Shown one piece after another: positions 28,785 through 38,238 of a stretch of 64,000 bases of DNA (position 1 is the first letter of the stretch; the number at the start of each line of letters is the position of its first letter). The DNA lies in NCBI GenBank assembly GCA_963724285.1, contig CAVRUD010000019.1:236076-300075 (forward strand), written 5' to 3'. The stretch is from CAVRUD01 sp963724285. GTDB taxonomy: Bacteria > Chloroflexota > Chloroflexia > Thermomicrobiales > UBA6265. The position numbers were made by a program, and so were the translations under genes. The notes beneath the pieces were generated by a model. That model was not told the DNA's origin and made no database searches. It saw nothing but the letters and a program-made list of their open reading frames with translations.

Positions 28785-29147
28785 ATGACGCAGCCAAAAC
28801 GCCGCCGACCGACACGGTCCGCGGCCATCGCTGCGGCCGTCGTGTGGGGCGGCCTGTTCGTGGGGCTCCGCATCGCGGTCGGTTGGTCGCTCTACCTCGA
28901 CTGGCTGATCGCCGGAACGGCGACGACGTTCCTCTGCTACGCCCTCGACAAGGCGCAGGCCAGACGCCACGGTCGGCGCGTCCCCGAGGTCGTGTTGCAG
29001 GGGATGGTCCTTGCCGGGGGCGTCATCGGCGGCTGGCTGGGCATGGCGGTGCTGCGGCACAAGACGCGGCATCGCCCGTTCTGGGCGGTCCAGTGGATCG
29101 CAACCGCGCTGCACCTGGCGCTGGGGTGGCTGCTGCTGGCGCGGTGA
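28785..29147 (+). CDS. DUF1294 family membrane protein
   Basis: A 120-residue inner-membrane protein with three to four hydrophobic segments. It carries the DUF1294 signature: FLCYALDKAQARRHGRRVPE, then LAGGVIGGWLGMAVLRHKTRH and KTRHRPFWAVQW. Family members are often fused to cold-shock domains; this one is stand-alone. The ATG at 28785 comes before the predicted first helix (SAAIAAAVVWGGLFVGLRIAV). Function unknown. Intact, shortly after the mobile elements. Confidence 0.85.
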   Translation: MTQPKRRRPTRSAAIAAAVVWGGLFVGLRIAVGWSLYLDWLIAGTATTFLCYALDKAQARRHGRRVPEVVLQGMVLAGGVIGGWLGMAVLRHKTRHRPFWAVQWIATALHLALGWLLLAR

Positions 29148-29367
29148 CCGCCGCTCGTCTGGGCGGGCGACTGGCGAGCGAACCGCGGCCGATCGCGTCA
29201 CCGCGCGGGCCGCACGTGCGGCCGCTATCGTGTCCGTCGGCAGAGAAACCGGATTGGCCGCAAGGAATTGCGTTGCGTATCGCTCGCGACGGCGTGGCAC
29301 CGCGCGTGCAGCCGGGCTCGGTCGGGGGCGGCAGACGGGCACGCCCGACACGGCGGAGGGAGCACCG

Positions 29368-29640
29368 ATGTCCGGGGCGTCGTTCGAGATCTGGCAGGAC
29401 CGTTACTCCGGCGAGCGCTACCTGGTGGGGCGTCGCTTCGATCGTCCCTACGTCGTCTGCGGACCGCTGGGCCCGACCGAGGACCCGCGCCGCGTGCTGG
29501 AGGTGCGCGGCACCCGGCGCTACTACGAGCCGATCCTCACGACGATGCAACGGCACCCGGACCGGTACCGCCGGGAGTACGTCCTCGACGGCGCCGGCCG
29601 GGCCGCCGTGGTCGAGGAGGCGGTCGCCCTCGCCGGGTAG
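29368..29640 (+). CDS. Small hypothetical protein
   Basis: A 90-residue soluble protein I do not recognise (FEIWQDRYSGERYLVGRRFD; PYVVCGPLGPTEDPRRVLEV; MQRHPDRYRREYVLDGAGRA). The ATG at 29368 has GGAGGGAGC upstream, and codon use is typical of the window. It has no membrane segment or signal peptide. It is convergent with the serine hydrolase gene. Confidence 0.6.
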   Translation: MSGASFEIWQDRYSGERYLVGRRFDRPYVVCGPLGPTEDPRRVLEVRGTRRYYEPILTTMQRHPDRYRREYVLDGAGRAAVVEEAVALAG

Positions 29641-29772
29641 CGGCCGCCCCGCCCCGGACGGGCACCGGCGCCCGAGGAAGCGGGTTGGCCCCGACGATCC
29701 GGTGCGTCGTTTCCATGGCCCGTGCCGGGTCCGGGGTGCGCACCGGCCCGGCCCTCGTGCGATTCCCGCCTG

Positions 29773-31014
29773 TCAGCGTCCGGCCAATGCCCCGATGATC
29801 GGGCGGGCGATCTCGTTGGCGGTCATGACCCCCGCCGGCGAGTCCTGCAGGCTGGAGGAGACGATCAGGGTGTTGCCGGCGTCCGGATCGTGCCCCATGA
29901 ACGACGAGTAGCCGGGCAGCGATCCATCGTGCCCGATCATCGGGCCGAACTTCGCCAGCGCCAGGCCGTATTCGGCGGCGCCGGGCGCGTCCGACATCGC
30001 TTTCAGGCTGTTGACGCGTGTTGCCTGCACCTCCGGACTCAGGTACTCGCCCCCCACCAGGGCCTCGACGTACCTGGCAAGGTCGGCGGCCGTGGCGATC
30101 CCCGCCCCCGCGGCCCACGCCCACGACGGATTCAGGTGCGTGATGTCGGTCGGCAAGAGGTCGCCCGCGTAGGCCGCCGCCTGGTCGTCCGCCGAGAGGG
30201 CCGTCGTCGCGATCGTCGACACGTTCGTTCCGTACCAGTACCCGTTGGGATGCGGATCCGGGATGGAGGCGTCCGTGATCTCGGGAAGGACGACCTGGGT
30301 GAGGCCACGGGGCCGAAAGAGTCGCTCCTCGAACAGGACCGCGAGGGGCCGACCGGTGACCTGCTCCGCGATCAGGCCGGCCAGGACGGTGTTCGTGTTG
30401 GAGTAGACGAAGCCCTCGCCGGGCGGGAAGTAGACCGGCTCGGCCAACCCGATCGCCACCAGCTCTTCCGGTTCCCACGCCTTGGCGGGATTGGCGTCCA
30501 TCACCTGGTTCAAGGCGAACACCGAGCTGTAGCTGAACAGGCCGGTCGACATGTCCAGGAGCTGGGAAACCCGCATGTGCTCGCCATTGGGAACATCGGG
30601 ACGATAGCGCGACAAGGGATCATCGAGGGCAATCAGCCCCTCGTCGACGAGCTGCAGGACCACCGTCCCGGTCATCGTCTTCGTGTTCGAGCCGATCCGG
30701 AAGTGATCGCCGGTCGTGACCGGCACGTCCTCACCCAGCACCCGCGTGCCGAACGCCTCGAAGAATTCGCCCTGCGGGGTTCTTACCAGCACGATCACCC
30801 CGGGGACGAGGTGCGCGGCCATGGCGTCTTCGATCAGTGGACGAAGCAGGGCGTCCAGGTCGCCGGACGCGGGCGTCGCCATCGGGGTGGCCGTCGATTG
30901 CGCGCTCGCCCCGTGCCGCGACAGCCCGGCGAAGGCCGCGCCTCCTGCCGCCAGGTGAAGCGCCCGCCGGCGATGCATGACAGGCGCCGGGGGGTCAGGA
31001 TGGATCCGGTTCAC
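29773..31014 (-). CDS. Exported beta-lactamase-fold serine hydrolase
   Basis: A 413-residue serine hydrolase of the class C beta-lactamase/esterase/D-aminopeptidase type. The SxxK active site is GSNTKTM, the second motif YSNTN fits Y-x-N, and the third is the HDGSLPG triad-like box near the C-terminus. The N-terminus (HRRRALHLAAGGAAFAGLS) is a Tat-type signal. I chose GTG 31014 because AAGGAGCC lies 6 bases upstream; ATG 30978 (MHRRRAL) is an alternative. Substrate unknown (ester, D-peptide or beta-lactam). Intact. Confidence 0.85.
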   Translation of the reverse strand: MNRIHPDPPAPVMHRRRALHLAAGGAAFAGLSRHGASAQSTATPMATPASGDLDALLRPLIEDAMAAHLVPGVIVLVRTPQGEFFEAFGTRVLGEDVPVTTGDHFRIGSNTKTMTGTVVLQLVDEGLIALDDPLSRYRPDVPNGEHMRVSQLLDMSTGLFSYSSVFALNQVMDANPAKAWEPEELVAIGLAEPVYFPPGEGFVYSNTNTVLAGLIAEQVTGRPLAVLFEERLFRPRGLTQVVLPEITDASIPDPHPNGYWYGTNVSTIATTALSADDQAAAYAGDLLPTDITHLNPSWAWAAGAGIATAADLARYVEALVGGEYLSPEVQATRVNSLKAMSDAPGAAEYGLALAKFGPMIGHDGSLPGYSSFMGHDPDAGNTLIVSSSLQDSPAGVMTANEIARPIIGALAGR

Positions 31015-31379
31015 GGGAAGGCTCCTTCTGGGATGATGGCGATCGGTCGGTTGGATCGCCGGTCTCGACCTCTCCAAGGTCTCGGGCGCGGCCGGCGATC
31101 CTCAGGGTGTAGGGCTGATCCGCCATCGCTTCTCCTCCGGGCTGAGAACCGCGGACGATGGCCGGGGGGAGCGCCGCCGGCCTGGCCCCCCCATGCTACG
31201 GCATCCGGGGCGGTTCCGGAACGGCGGACCCAGGTGCGTGCGGCGACCGCCGAGGGCGCAGCATGCCCCGACGAGTACCTCGCCTCGAGGGTCGGGACCG
31301 CGTGCTAGCACTCTTCGCCCCGCGCCGCGTCGCCGTCCCCGACCTGCGACCTCACCGTCAGCGAGCGGCGTGCGGTGCG

Positions 31380-31526
31380 AGACGACGGTATGCGCGGCGA
31401 GCCAGGACGCTGGCGTCCGAGGATGAAGCGACCATACGTGCCCTAGCCGGAACCAAGAGCCTGCGTTTGCTCGCGGCCGACTTCGGCGTGAGCCACGAGA
31501 CGGTCCGGTCCGTGCTCAGAGGATGA
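31380..31526 (+). CDS. Small helix-turn-helix protein, dispersed repeat copy B
   Basis: The C-terminal part of an open frame ends RRARTLASEDEATIRALA, then TKSLRLLAADFGVSHETVRS and VLRG-stop. It matches the helix-turn-helix of copies A and E, but the upstream part is shorter and diverged. The start cannot be fixed. No recombinase catalytic domain is present. Confidence 0.5.
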   Translation, partial: RRRYARRARTLASEDEATIRALAGTKSLRLLAADFGVSHETVRSVLRG

Positions 31527-31736
31527 CGCCCCGTAACCACGTTGCTTACAGCGGCGAGTACTTGCGTTGACCGCTCGGCGAAGAGTACCCGAGCCAGCTG
31601 CTGGTTCAGGCAGCCTTCATGACTACACTGATGCCGTCGTTCTCGGTCGTTTCCTTGAGTTCGCCGGGATGTAGTGGAAGGCAGTGGTCACCTTCCCTGT
31701 CAATCGCTCCCTTTGCAATCCGAAGTGTGGCGAGAG

Positions 31737-32616
31737 TCAGAACCCGAACGGGAGCGGGAATGTAGGCGGCACGGCATGGTGGTCACGCCGCGGCGTCACC
31801 GGCCGGGTCTTGAACCACCGCACCAGCTCGACAAGGCGGCTGACGGAGTAGTCGAAGGCCAGCCGCCCCTTCTCGGCGGTCGCCAATTCCGGCGCCCCGA
31901 CCGCGCCGGTCTCCGTATAGCTCGATGTCCACTCGACGATCGTCGCTGGCCCCGACGCCCCGGTCAGGTCCACCATCTGCCATTCCGGGCCGCCGGGCAG
32001 ATCGGTGAGATAGGTCGCGACCGCGCCCTTGATCCGATCCCGGCGCACTCCGGCTTCATCGAGATGGAGGTAGACCGAGGTCTCCAGCTCGCAGGCATGG
32101 GCGCACCCACCCGGCCCCGATTCCCGCACCTCATCGTTCCAGTAGCCCAGCGACGAGCTGCCACCAGGACAGCGTGCAGCAGAGCGCGTCTGTCTGCAGA
32201 TTCGTCTGGCGGCCGGCCTGCTCCACCAGGTGGTGATTCGACCCGTGCCCATTGACGAGGATGATCCGCTTGAACCCGTGGTACGCGACCGACCGGGTGA
32301 TATCCAGCAGGAGACTGGTGAACGTCGATGGCGAGATCGTGATCGTCCCCGGAAAGTCCATCACGTGGTGGCAGTAGCCGTAGGACATCGCCGGCATAAT
32401 GAGCATGTCCACCGGCGACCGTTCGCCCGCCGCCAGGGCGACCGCCGCCGCCAGCTTCATGTCGACATCGAGCGGCAGATGGTGCCCGTGCTGCTCCACC
32501 GAGCCAACCGGCAGCACGATGACCTTCTCCTGCGCCACCGCCTCGTTGATCTCCGGCCACGTCAGCCGCTCGTACCGGAACTCGCGCCGCACCGCGTCCA
32601 CATCGATCTCGTTCAT
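31737..32616 (-). CDS. Creatininase-family amidohydrolase, one frameshift
   Basis: Metal-dependent amidohydrolase of the creatininase/MftE-like family, about 290 residues. The N-terminal metal and catalytic motifs are VIVLPVGSVEQHGHHLPLDVD, VMDFPGTITIS and IILVNGHGSNHHLVEQ. Near 32165 the frame shifts by one. It then continues with SSLGYWNDEVRESGPGGCAHA, CELETSVYLHL, MVDLTGASGPATIVEWTSSY and ends at 31737. ATG 32616 has GAGGGAGA just upstream; ATG 32628 overlaps the preceding stop (ATGA) and is an alternative. It is the last gene of the catabolic operon. It may open a lactam or lactone-like intermediate. Confidence 0.75.
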
Positions 32617-32624
32617 CGTCTCCC

Positions 32625-33590
32625 TCATCCCTCCACATCGATCGGTTGACCCGCGGCGGCCGATCGGGCGATCGCCGCTTCGACCCCGATCGCCCACTCA
32701 ATCTGGTCAAGACCGCTCGGCGTGCTCGTGCTGTCACGAATCGCCGCCACAAACGCCTCCATCTCGGGCACGTAGCCGCGCAGCACCAGGGGGCTGAGCG
32801 CCCCGTACGCGAGCGACGGCGACGGTGCCCACACCGTCCCGGGCGCGCTTCCGAAGGTCAATCCGGCCACGCCCGCTGGCTCGGACAACCGATAGGCGAC
32901 AAGTTCGCGCGATCCTCGGGCGCGCGCAAGTCCGCCAGCCCCACTGACCTCGACGGCTTCGAGCGGGATGCCGGAATGGACGGGACCGCCGCAGTGGATG
33001 ACACCCAGGTCGCCCGTCGCGAACTCGAGCACGCCGACCTGCTGCCCCTCTCGCGACCACGACACGACCCGCGCGACGTCGCCGAGCAGGTAATGCGCCA
33101 GATCGACGACGTGCCGCAGCCCGGCGTAGTAGCGGATCGTCAGCACGACCGGCCCCGCCGCTCGCACCTCAGGGATCAGGTCACGCAGATGCTGGTAGAT
33201 CGGGGCGTACCGCAGGCAGGTGCCATAGCTCAATACCCTGCCGCTTGCCGCCAGCGCTCGCCCGACAGTCTCCAATTCCTCCGGCGAGCGCGGCCCCGGC
33301 GTCTCACAGAAGACGTGCTTCCCCGCCCGGAGTGCCGCAACCGTGATCTCCGTCTGGACATTTGCCGGGGTCGCGATCACGACTGCGTCCACGTCGTCGC
33401 GCCGCAACAGCGCCTCGTGCCCCACGACCGCGGAATAGCCGAATAGGGCGGAGACGACTGCGGTCGTCTCCGCCCGTCCGGTCGCGACGGCGACGATCCG
33501 CAGTCCCTCACAGCGCTGGATCGCCGGCACCAGCATCTGCCGCGCGTGCCAGCCGGCCCCAATCACTCCCACCCTGACCGCATCGGTCAT
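32625..33590 (-). CDS. Gfo/Idh/MocA family oxidoreductase with altered catalytic motif
   Basis: A 321-residue NAD(P)-dependent sugar or inositol dehydrogenase-like protein. The Rossmann motif is VGVIGAGWHARQMLVPAIQ (residues 7-25). The catalytic E-K-P motif normally found after GKHVFC reads CETPGP here, so the catalytic lysine is replaced by threonine. Further typical blocks are TPANVQTEITVAALRAGKH and SGRVLSYGTCLRYAPIYQHL. The start overlaps the stop of the enolase-superfamily gene (ATGA). Given the lost lysine, it may have a non-redox or altered role. Context: sugar-acid catabolic operon. Confidence 0.85.
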   Translation of the reverse strand: MTDAVRVGVIGAGWHARQMLVPAIQRCEGLRIVAVATGRAETTAVVSALFGYSAVVGHEALLRRDDVDAVVIATPANVQTEITVAALRAGKHVFCETPGPRSPEELETVGRALAASGRVLSYGTCLRYAPIYQHLRDLIPEVRAAGPVVLTIRYYAGLRHVVDLAHYLLGDVARVVSWSREGQQVGVLEFATGDLGVIHCGGPVHSGIPLEAVEVSGAGGLARARGSRELVAYRLSEPAGVAGLTFGSAPGTVWAPSPSLAYGALSPLVLRGYVPEMEAFVAAIRDSTSTPSGLDQIEWAIGVEAAIARSAAAGQPIDVEG

Positions 33591-34714
33591 TCCGTCGCCG
33601 GTCCCGCTAGCCGTCCGAGGCTGTCTGGATCGAGTTCAATCCCCAGGCCCGGTCCCGTCGGGATCGGCAGCAGGCCATCCGCGTCCAACCGGAACGGCTC
33701 CACCAGCAACTCATCGATCAGCGGCATCGGGGTCAAATACTCGACCCAGTTCGCCACCGGCAGCGCGGCGACGAGCGCCAGATCTGCTGCCAGCCCGACC
33801 GCGTTGTTCCAGCCGTGCGGCACGGTCTGAATCCCGTGCTCCGCCGCCAACCAGCCGATCCGGCGCGCCTCCGACAGACCTCCCACCTTGCTGCAATCCG
33901 GTTGGACGATGTCGAAGGCTCCCCGCTCGATCCAGGGGCGAAAGCTCTGGCGGCGAGTCAAAACCTCGCCCCCGGTGATCATCAGCGGCGCCTGATCCCG
34001 AAGACGCCGGAAGCCGTCCAGGTCGTCCGGCGGCAGCGCTTCCTCGAACCAGACCACGTCGTAGGCCGCCAGCATTCGCGCTGTCTTTAGCGCCCACTTG
34101 TACCCGTGCGGCCAGAAAGCTTCGCTCGCCCCCGCATCGACCATCAGCTCGACCTCGGGACCGACAATGTCGCGCGCCGTCCGCACCAGCTCCTCGTCCA
34201 GCCGCCGGTCCTGTCGTCCGAACGGCCCCCAGCCGACCTTGATCGCCCGGAACCCCCGCTCCATCACTGCCGCCAGCTTCTCGCGCAGCCGGCCCGGTTC
34301 GTCGAAGATGATCGAGCCATACGGCTTGATCCGCTCCCGGTGGTAGCCCCCCAGCAGCCGCGCCACCGGCTGGCCGCAAGCCTTCCCGAACAGATCCCAG
34401 AGCGCAATGTCGATCCCGCTGATCGCGTGCGTCACCGCCCCGCCCCGCCCCTGCCAGAAGGTCGTCTGGTGCAACTTTTCCGCCAACCGCTCCGGCTCGA
34501 TCGCCGATTCGCCGATGCAGAACGGCCGCAGCAACCGCAACGCTGCTTCGACCAATGAGTGGCTGGTGTAGGCGCTCCCCCACCCACTCAGACCCGCGTC
34601 GGTGACGACCTCGACAAGGGTCTGGATCGTCTCCTCGCTCGGAATCTCGTCCTCCCACCCCGCCTCGGTCGTCCGCGCCCGCAGCGGAATGGCCCGAATC
34701 GCAACGATCTTCAC
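33587..34714 (-). CDS. Mandelate racemase/muconate lactonizing enzyme family dehydratase
   Basis: A 375-residue enolase-superfamily enzyme. After the capping domain (IPLRARTTEAGWEDEIPSEE; LHQTTFWQGRGGAVTHAISG) the barrel carries the catalytic Lys (GFRAIKVGWGPFG) and the metal ligands Asp (ELMVDAGAS), Glu (VVWFEEALPPDD) and Glu (MITGGEVLTRR). QPDCSKVGG and the catalytic-type His (TVPHGWNNAVG) follow. This His-containing arrangement fits acid-sugar dehydratases or epimerases. All key residues are present and the gene is intact. It is translationally coupled to the Gfo/Idh gene downstream. Confidence 0.9.
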   Translation of the reverse strand: MKIVAIRAIPLRARTTEAGWEDEIPSEETIQTLVEVVTDAGLSGWGSAYTSHSLVEAALRLLRPFCIGESAIEPERLAEKLHQTTFWQGRGGAVTHAISGIDIALWDLFGKACGQPVARLLGGYHRERIKPYGSIIFDEPGRLREKLAAVMERGFRAIKVGWGPFGRQDRRLDEELVRTARDIVGPEVELMVDAGASEAFWPHGYKWALKTARMLAAYDVVWFEEALPPDDLDGFRRLRDQAPLMITGGEVLTRRQSFRPWIERGAFDIVQPDCSKVGGLSEARRIGWLAAEHGIQTVPHGWNNAVGLAADLALVAALPVANWVEYLTPMPLIDELLVEPFRLDADGLLPIPTGPGLGIELDPDSLGRLAGPATE

Positions 34715-34745
34715 CGGACCTCTCCCATCTCCGTCTCGCTCTTAC

Positions 34746-35687
34746 TCATCGCGCCTGCGTCGGATCGAGATAGTCTCGCAGCCCATCGCCGAGCAGGTTG
34801 AACCCCAATGTCGCCAGCAGGATGCAGGCGCCGGGGATCAGCGACTGCCACGGCGCCTGCAGCAGTTGCGCCTGGCCCTCGGCGATCATCTTCCCCCACG
34901 ACGGCGTCGGCGGCGGCACGCCCAGCCCCAGGTAACTGAGCGCCGCCTCCGCCAGGATCACGCCCGGCACCGCCAGGGCAGCCTGGATCAGGATCGAGGT
35001 GAGCGAATTCGGCAACACGTGCCGGAACATGATCCGCGCCTGGCTGGCCCCGATCACCTTGGCCGCCTCAACATAAACCTGTTGCCGCTGGGCCAGGACC
35101 CGTTCCCGCATCAGGCGGCCCGCGGCCGGAATCGACCCGATCGTCAGGGCGATCACCGCCATCCCGACCCCCGCTCCCAGCGTCCCCATGATCACGATGA
35201 AGAGGAGGATGCCCGGGAAGCTCAGCATCACATCCCACGTCCGGCTGATCACGGAATCGAGGAATCCGCCCCGGAAGCCGACGAGCGTGCCCAACACCAC
35301 GCCGATCACGGTGCTCATCCCCACCACCGACAGCGAGATGAACAACGACAGCCTACCGCCGTAGAGCGCGCGGCTGAGCAGATCGCGCCCGAACGAGTCG
35401 GTCCCGAGCAGATGACCGTCAGAGCCCGGCGATAGCCGCCGCGCGGTCACGTCCATCGCGTTCGGATCCTCAAGCGGGAATAGATCGGCCAGCAGCACCA
35501 TCACCACCAGGAAGACGACGATGATCAGCCCCGCCAGTGTCACCGGGTTGCGCAGCACCCGCCGCAACGCCCGCGTTCGCGCCGACTGCGGCCGAAGGCC
35601 GCGCTCCGCCCGCCGCATTCGTGCGCGGGCGACGCGCGCCAGGGATGGCGCATTCCGACGGCTCATCCAGTTCGTCAACCCATCCAT
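34746..35687 (-). CDS. Peptide/oligosaccharide-type ABC permease (DppC-like)
   Basis: A 313-residue inner-membrane permease. Features are the first helix LAGLIIVVFLVVMVLLADLF, the DppC-type HLLGTDSFGRDLLSRALYGGR block, and the EAA loop YVEAAKVIGASQARIMFRHVLPN. The end ACILLATLGFNLLGDGLRDYLDP is diagnostic. ATG 35687 lies 5 bases after the upstream stop; the frame is open to 35717. It pairs with the DppB-like permease. No ATPase gene lies in this operon; the ATPases at 42221-44360 could serve both systems. Confidence 0.9.
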   Translation of the reverse strand: MDGLTNWMSRRNAPSLARVARARMRRAERGLRPQSARTRALRRVLRNPVTLAGLIIVVFLVVMVLLADLFPLEDPNAMDVTARRLSPGSDGHLLGTDSFGRDLLSRALYGGRLSLFISLSVVGMSTVIGVVLGTLVGFRGGFLDSVISRTWDVMLSFPGILLFIVIMGTLGAGVGMAVIALTIGSIPAAGRLMRERVLAQRQQVYVEAAKVIGASQARIMFRHVLPNSLTSILIQAALAVPGVILAEAALSYLGLGVPPPTPSWGKMIAEGQAQLLQAPWQSLIPGACILLATLGFNLLGDGLRDYLDPTQAR

Positions 35688-35691
35688 CAGG

Positions 35692-36642
35692 TCATTTGTA
35701 ACGAATGCGCGGATCAAACACCGCGTAGCTCAGGTCAATCACGAGATTGACCACCACGAAGACGGTCGAGATCACCACGCCAATCCCCAACACCAGCGGG
35801 TAATCCCGCTGGGCGATTGCCGTCAGCCACAGCCGGCCCATCCCCGGCAGGCTGAAGACCACCTCCAACAGCAACGTGCCGCCGGCGGCCGAGGCGATGC
35901 TGAGGCCGACCACGGTCGCCAGCGGTCCGGCCGCGTTGCGCAACACGTGTACGCGCAGCAATCGACGCTCATGGATTCCTTTTGCTCGCGCCGTTCGCAC
36001 GTAATCCGCGCTCAGCACGTCGAGGACGGCGTTGCGGACATAGCGGCTGAAGGCCGGGATCGAGAGCACACCCCAGAGCGTCGCTGGGATGGCGATGATC
36101 TCCAGATGCGTGAGCGGGTCTTCGGTCAGGGAGACGTACTGCACCGGCGGGATCCAGTTGAGCAGGCGGGAGAGGATCAGGATCAGCCCGAGCGCCACCC
36201 AGTAGACCGGGGCCGAGAGGAAAAAGAGACTGACCACCCGGATCGTCTGATCGGCGGCGCTGTTCTGGCGGGTCGCGAGAAACGCCCCGAGCATCAAACT
36301 GAAGACGATGCTGATCAGGCTGGCAATCATGGCCAACTCGAGCGAAAGAAGCATCCGGTCCAGGATCAGGGGCAACACCGGCTCCTGCAAGCGCCAGGAT
36401 TCGCCGAAGTCGCCCCGCACCACACCGCCCAGCCACTTCAGGTACTGCATCGGCAGCGGCTGGTCGAGCCCAAGTTGCTCCTTCAGCGCGGCGACCGCCT
36501 CCGGCGTCCGGTCAGAGGACATGCCGAAGTAGACGTCGATCGCGTCGCCGCGCATGAAGCTGAGCGTGACGAAGAGCAGCGCCGTCGCCAGCACGACGGT
36601 CGGCACGACCTGCAACAATCGCCGGATGATGTACGCCGTCAT
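35692..36642 (-). CDS. Peptide/oligosaccharide-type ABC permease (DppB-like)
   Basis: A 316-residue permease with the DppB hallmark N-terminus (YIIRRLLQVVPTVVLATALL), periplasmic region (LGLDQPLPMQYLKWLGGVVR; GDFGESW) and EAA loop (YVRTARAKGIHERRLLRVHVLRNA). It ends VIDLSYAVFDPRIRYK, the usual D-P-R-I-R ending. The ATG at 36642 is 19 bases after the binding-protein gene. Intact; the partner of the DppC-like permease downstream. Confidence 0.9.
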   Translation of the reverse strand: MTAYIIRRLLQVVPTVVLATALLFVTLSFMRGDAIDVYFGMSSDRTPEAVAALKEQLGLDQPLPMQYLKWLGGVVRGDFGESWRLQEPVLPLILDRMLLSLELAMIASLISIVFSLMLGAFLATRQNSAADQTIRVVSLFFLSAPVYWVALGLILILSRLLNWIPPVQYVSLTEDPLTHLEIIAIPATLWGVLSIPAFSRYVRNAVLDVLSADYVRTARAKGIHERRLLRVHVLRNAAGPLATVVGLSIASAAGGTLLLEVVFSLPGMGRLWLTAIAQRDYPLVLGIGVVISTVFVVVNLVIDLSYAVFDPRIRYK

Positions 36643-36660
36643 CGTGCGAGGTCCCGGCCG

Positions 36661-38238
36661 CTACGACGCAACCGTCACCTGGTCCCAGACGAAGACACGC
36701 AGATCGGTGCTGCCCGGAGCCGGCGTGTACCCGACCAGATCGGTCGACGCCGCCTCGAAGACCGGTGGCGCATAGAGATAGAGCTCGCGCACGTTCTCGA
36801 TCATCAGCCGCTGGATCTGGCGAATCTGCTCCTGCCGCGCGGTCGGATCCTCCTCGGCGTTCGAGGCGTTGATCAGCTCATCCAGGGCCGGGTCGCCGCC
36901 GCCCGTCCAGTCCTGTTCGTCCTGGTCGGACCGGAATGCCGTGTAGTCCGGATCGGCGGAGATCGCATAGTCGTTGACGCTGAGATCGTAGTCCTTGGTG
37001 GTCACGCGGCTATCGACCCAGACGCCGATCTCCTCGATCCGGATCTCGAGATCGACGCCGATCTCGCTGAGATTGGCGGTCACGACCTGGGCCACGTCTG
37101 TGAAGTTCTTGAAGTCCGCGATACTGAGGCAGACCAACGAGAGGCGGTTCGAGTCGTCGTAGCCGGCCTGGGCCAGGAGACTCCGCGCCTGCTCGGGATC
37201 GTATTTCTGCAGCTCGGCCACTTCATCGTTCGGCAGCGCATAGAACTCGTTCGCCGGCGAGAGTGGCCCGGACATCACTCCGAGCCCGAAGGTCAACGTG
37301 TCAATCAGTTGCTGCCGGTTGATTCCATAGCGCAAGGCCTGGAGCACGTTCGGGTCCTGCAGAGCCGGCCGATGGTGGTTAACGTTCAGCCGCAGGTAGC
37401 CGAACCCCGGCTCCGCCCAGGTGGTGACGCTCGGGTCGTCCTTCAGCAGCTCGTAGCTCTCGTAGGCGGAGAACGGCAGATAGTTGATCTGTCCCGTCTG
37501 CAAGGCGGCAACCGCTGTCGCCTCCTCCGGAATCACCTGGAACCGGAACGCTTCGAAGGCCGGTCCCTGCCCCCAGTAGTCGGGGTTGCGGCGGAAGCTG
37601 ATCGACGACTGCGGCTCCCATTCGTCCAGGATCCAGGGACCCGTCCCCGCCTCCGTCCTGAGGAGCAACGGATCCGCGTTCTCCGCCACGAATTCCGGCT
37701 CCGGCACGGTCGGCAGCGGGATCCGCTGCACTAGCAAGTTGGGCTGGCTGAGTTTCACCTCGAAGCGGGTGGCATCGAGCGGCGTCAACGATGCCACCTG
37801 GCTCGTGAAGACTTCCGCCCCGGCGCAGCCAAGCTCCGCGTTCGTGTACCGCTCGATCGCCTTGACAAGATCATCTGCCACTAGCTCGCGGCCGCTCCCA
37901 TGGAATTTGGCCCCCTGTTGCAGGGTGAAGACGACGGTCTCTGGGTCGACCCGTTCCCAGGATGCCGCTAGGCTCGGCTGCAACGTGAAGGTCCGGTCGT
38001 AATACATCCAGTTGTCGTACGGGAGATTCATCATCCCATAGAGGCCGCTGCCCAGGTTCCAGGGATTGCACGGATCCAGACCGACCGGCTCGGTCTGGAT
38101 CGCGGTCACAACCGTCCCACCTCCGGCCTGCCGGGCCGCCCGGCCCGGCCGTCGCACGCCGCCACTCAACGCTGCTGCACCTGCGGCCCCTCCCGACACC
38201 CGCAGCAAGTCCCGCCGATTGATGCGACCCCTGTTCAT
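36661..38238 (-). CDS. ABC transporter family-5 substrate-binding protein (Tat-exported)
   Basis: A 525-residue extracellular binding protein. The N-terminal Tat signal is INRRDLLRVSGGAAGAAALSG. Family-5 hallmarks follow: LAASWERVDPETVVFTLQQG, KFHGSGRELVADDLVKAIER, LRYGINRQQLIDTLTFGLG, and the YDPEQARSLLAQAGY block. RBS AAGGAGGAAG precedes the ATG. Family members bind peptides, oligosaccharides or nickel complexes. Here the neighbouring glycosidase-like and sugar-acid genes point to an oligosaccharide. Intact. Confidence 0.9.
   Translation of the reverse strand: MNRGRINRRDLLRVSGGAAGAAALSGGVRRPGRAARQAGGGTVVTAIQTEPVGLDPCNPWNLGSGLYGMMNLPYDNWMYYDRTFTLQPSLAASWERVDPETVVFTLQQGAKFHGSGRELVADDLVKAIERYTNAELGCAGAEVFTSQVASLTPLDATRFEVKLSQPNLLVQRIPLPTVPEPEFVAENADPLLLRTEAGTGPWILDEWEPQSSISFRRNPDYWGQGPAFEAFRFQVIPEEATAVAALQTGQINYLPFSAYESYELLKDDPSVTTWAEPGFGYLRLNVNHHRPALQDPNVLQALRYGINRQQLIDTLTFGLGVMSGPLSPANEFYALPNDEVAELQKYDPEQARSLLAQAGYDDSNRLSLVCLSIADFKNFTDVAQVVTANLSEIGVDLEIRIEEIGVWVDSRVTTKDYDLSVNDYAISADPDYTAFRSDQDEQDWTGGGDPALDELINASNAEEDPTARQEQIRQIQRLMIENVRELYLYAPPVFEAASTDLVGYTPAPGSTDLRVFVWDQVTVAS

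Noticed and set aside
35521..37734. Plus-strand open frame of more than 700 codons across permease and binding-protein genes
   Set aside because: It is entirely antisense to two clear ABC transporter genes; the His/Arg/Asp-rich text is typical of high-GC shadow frames.
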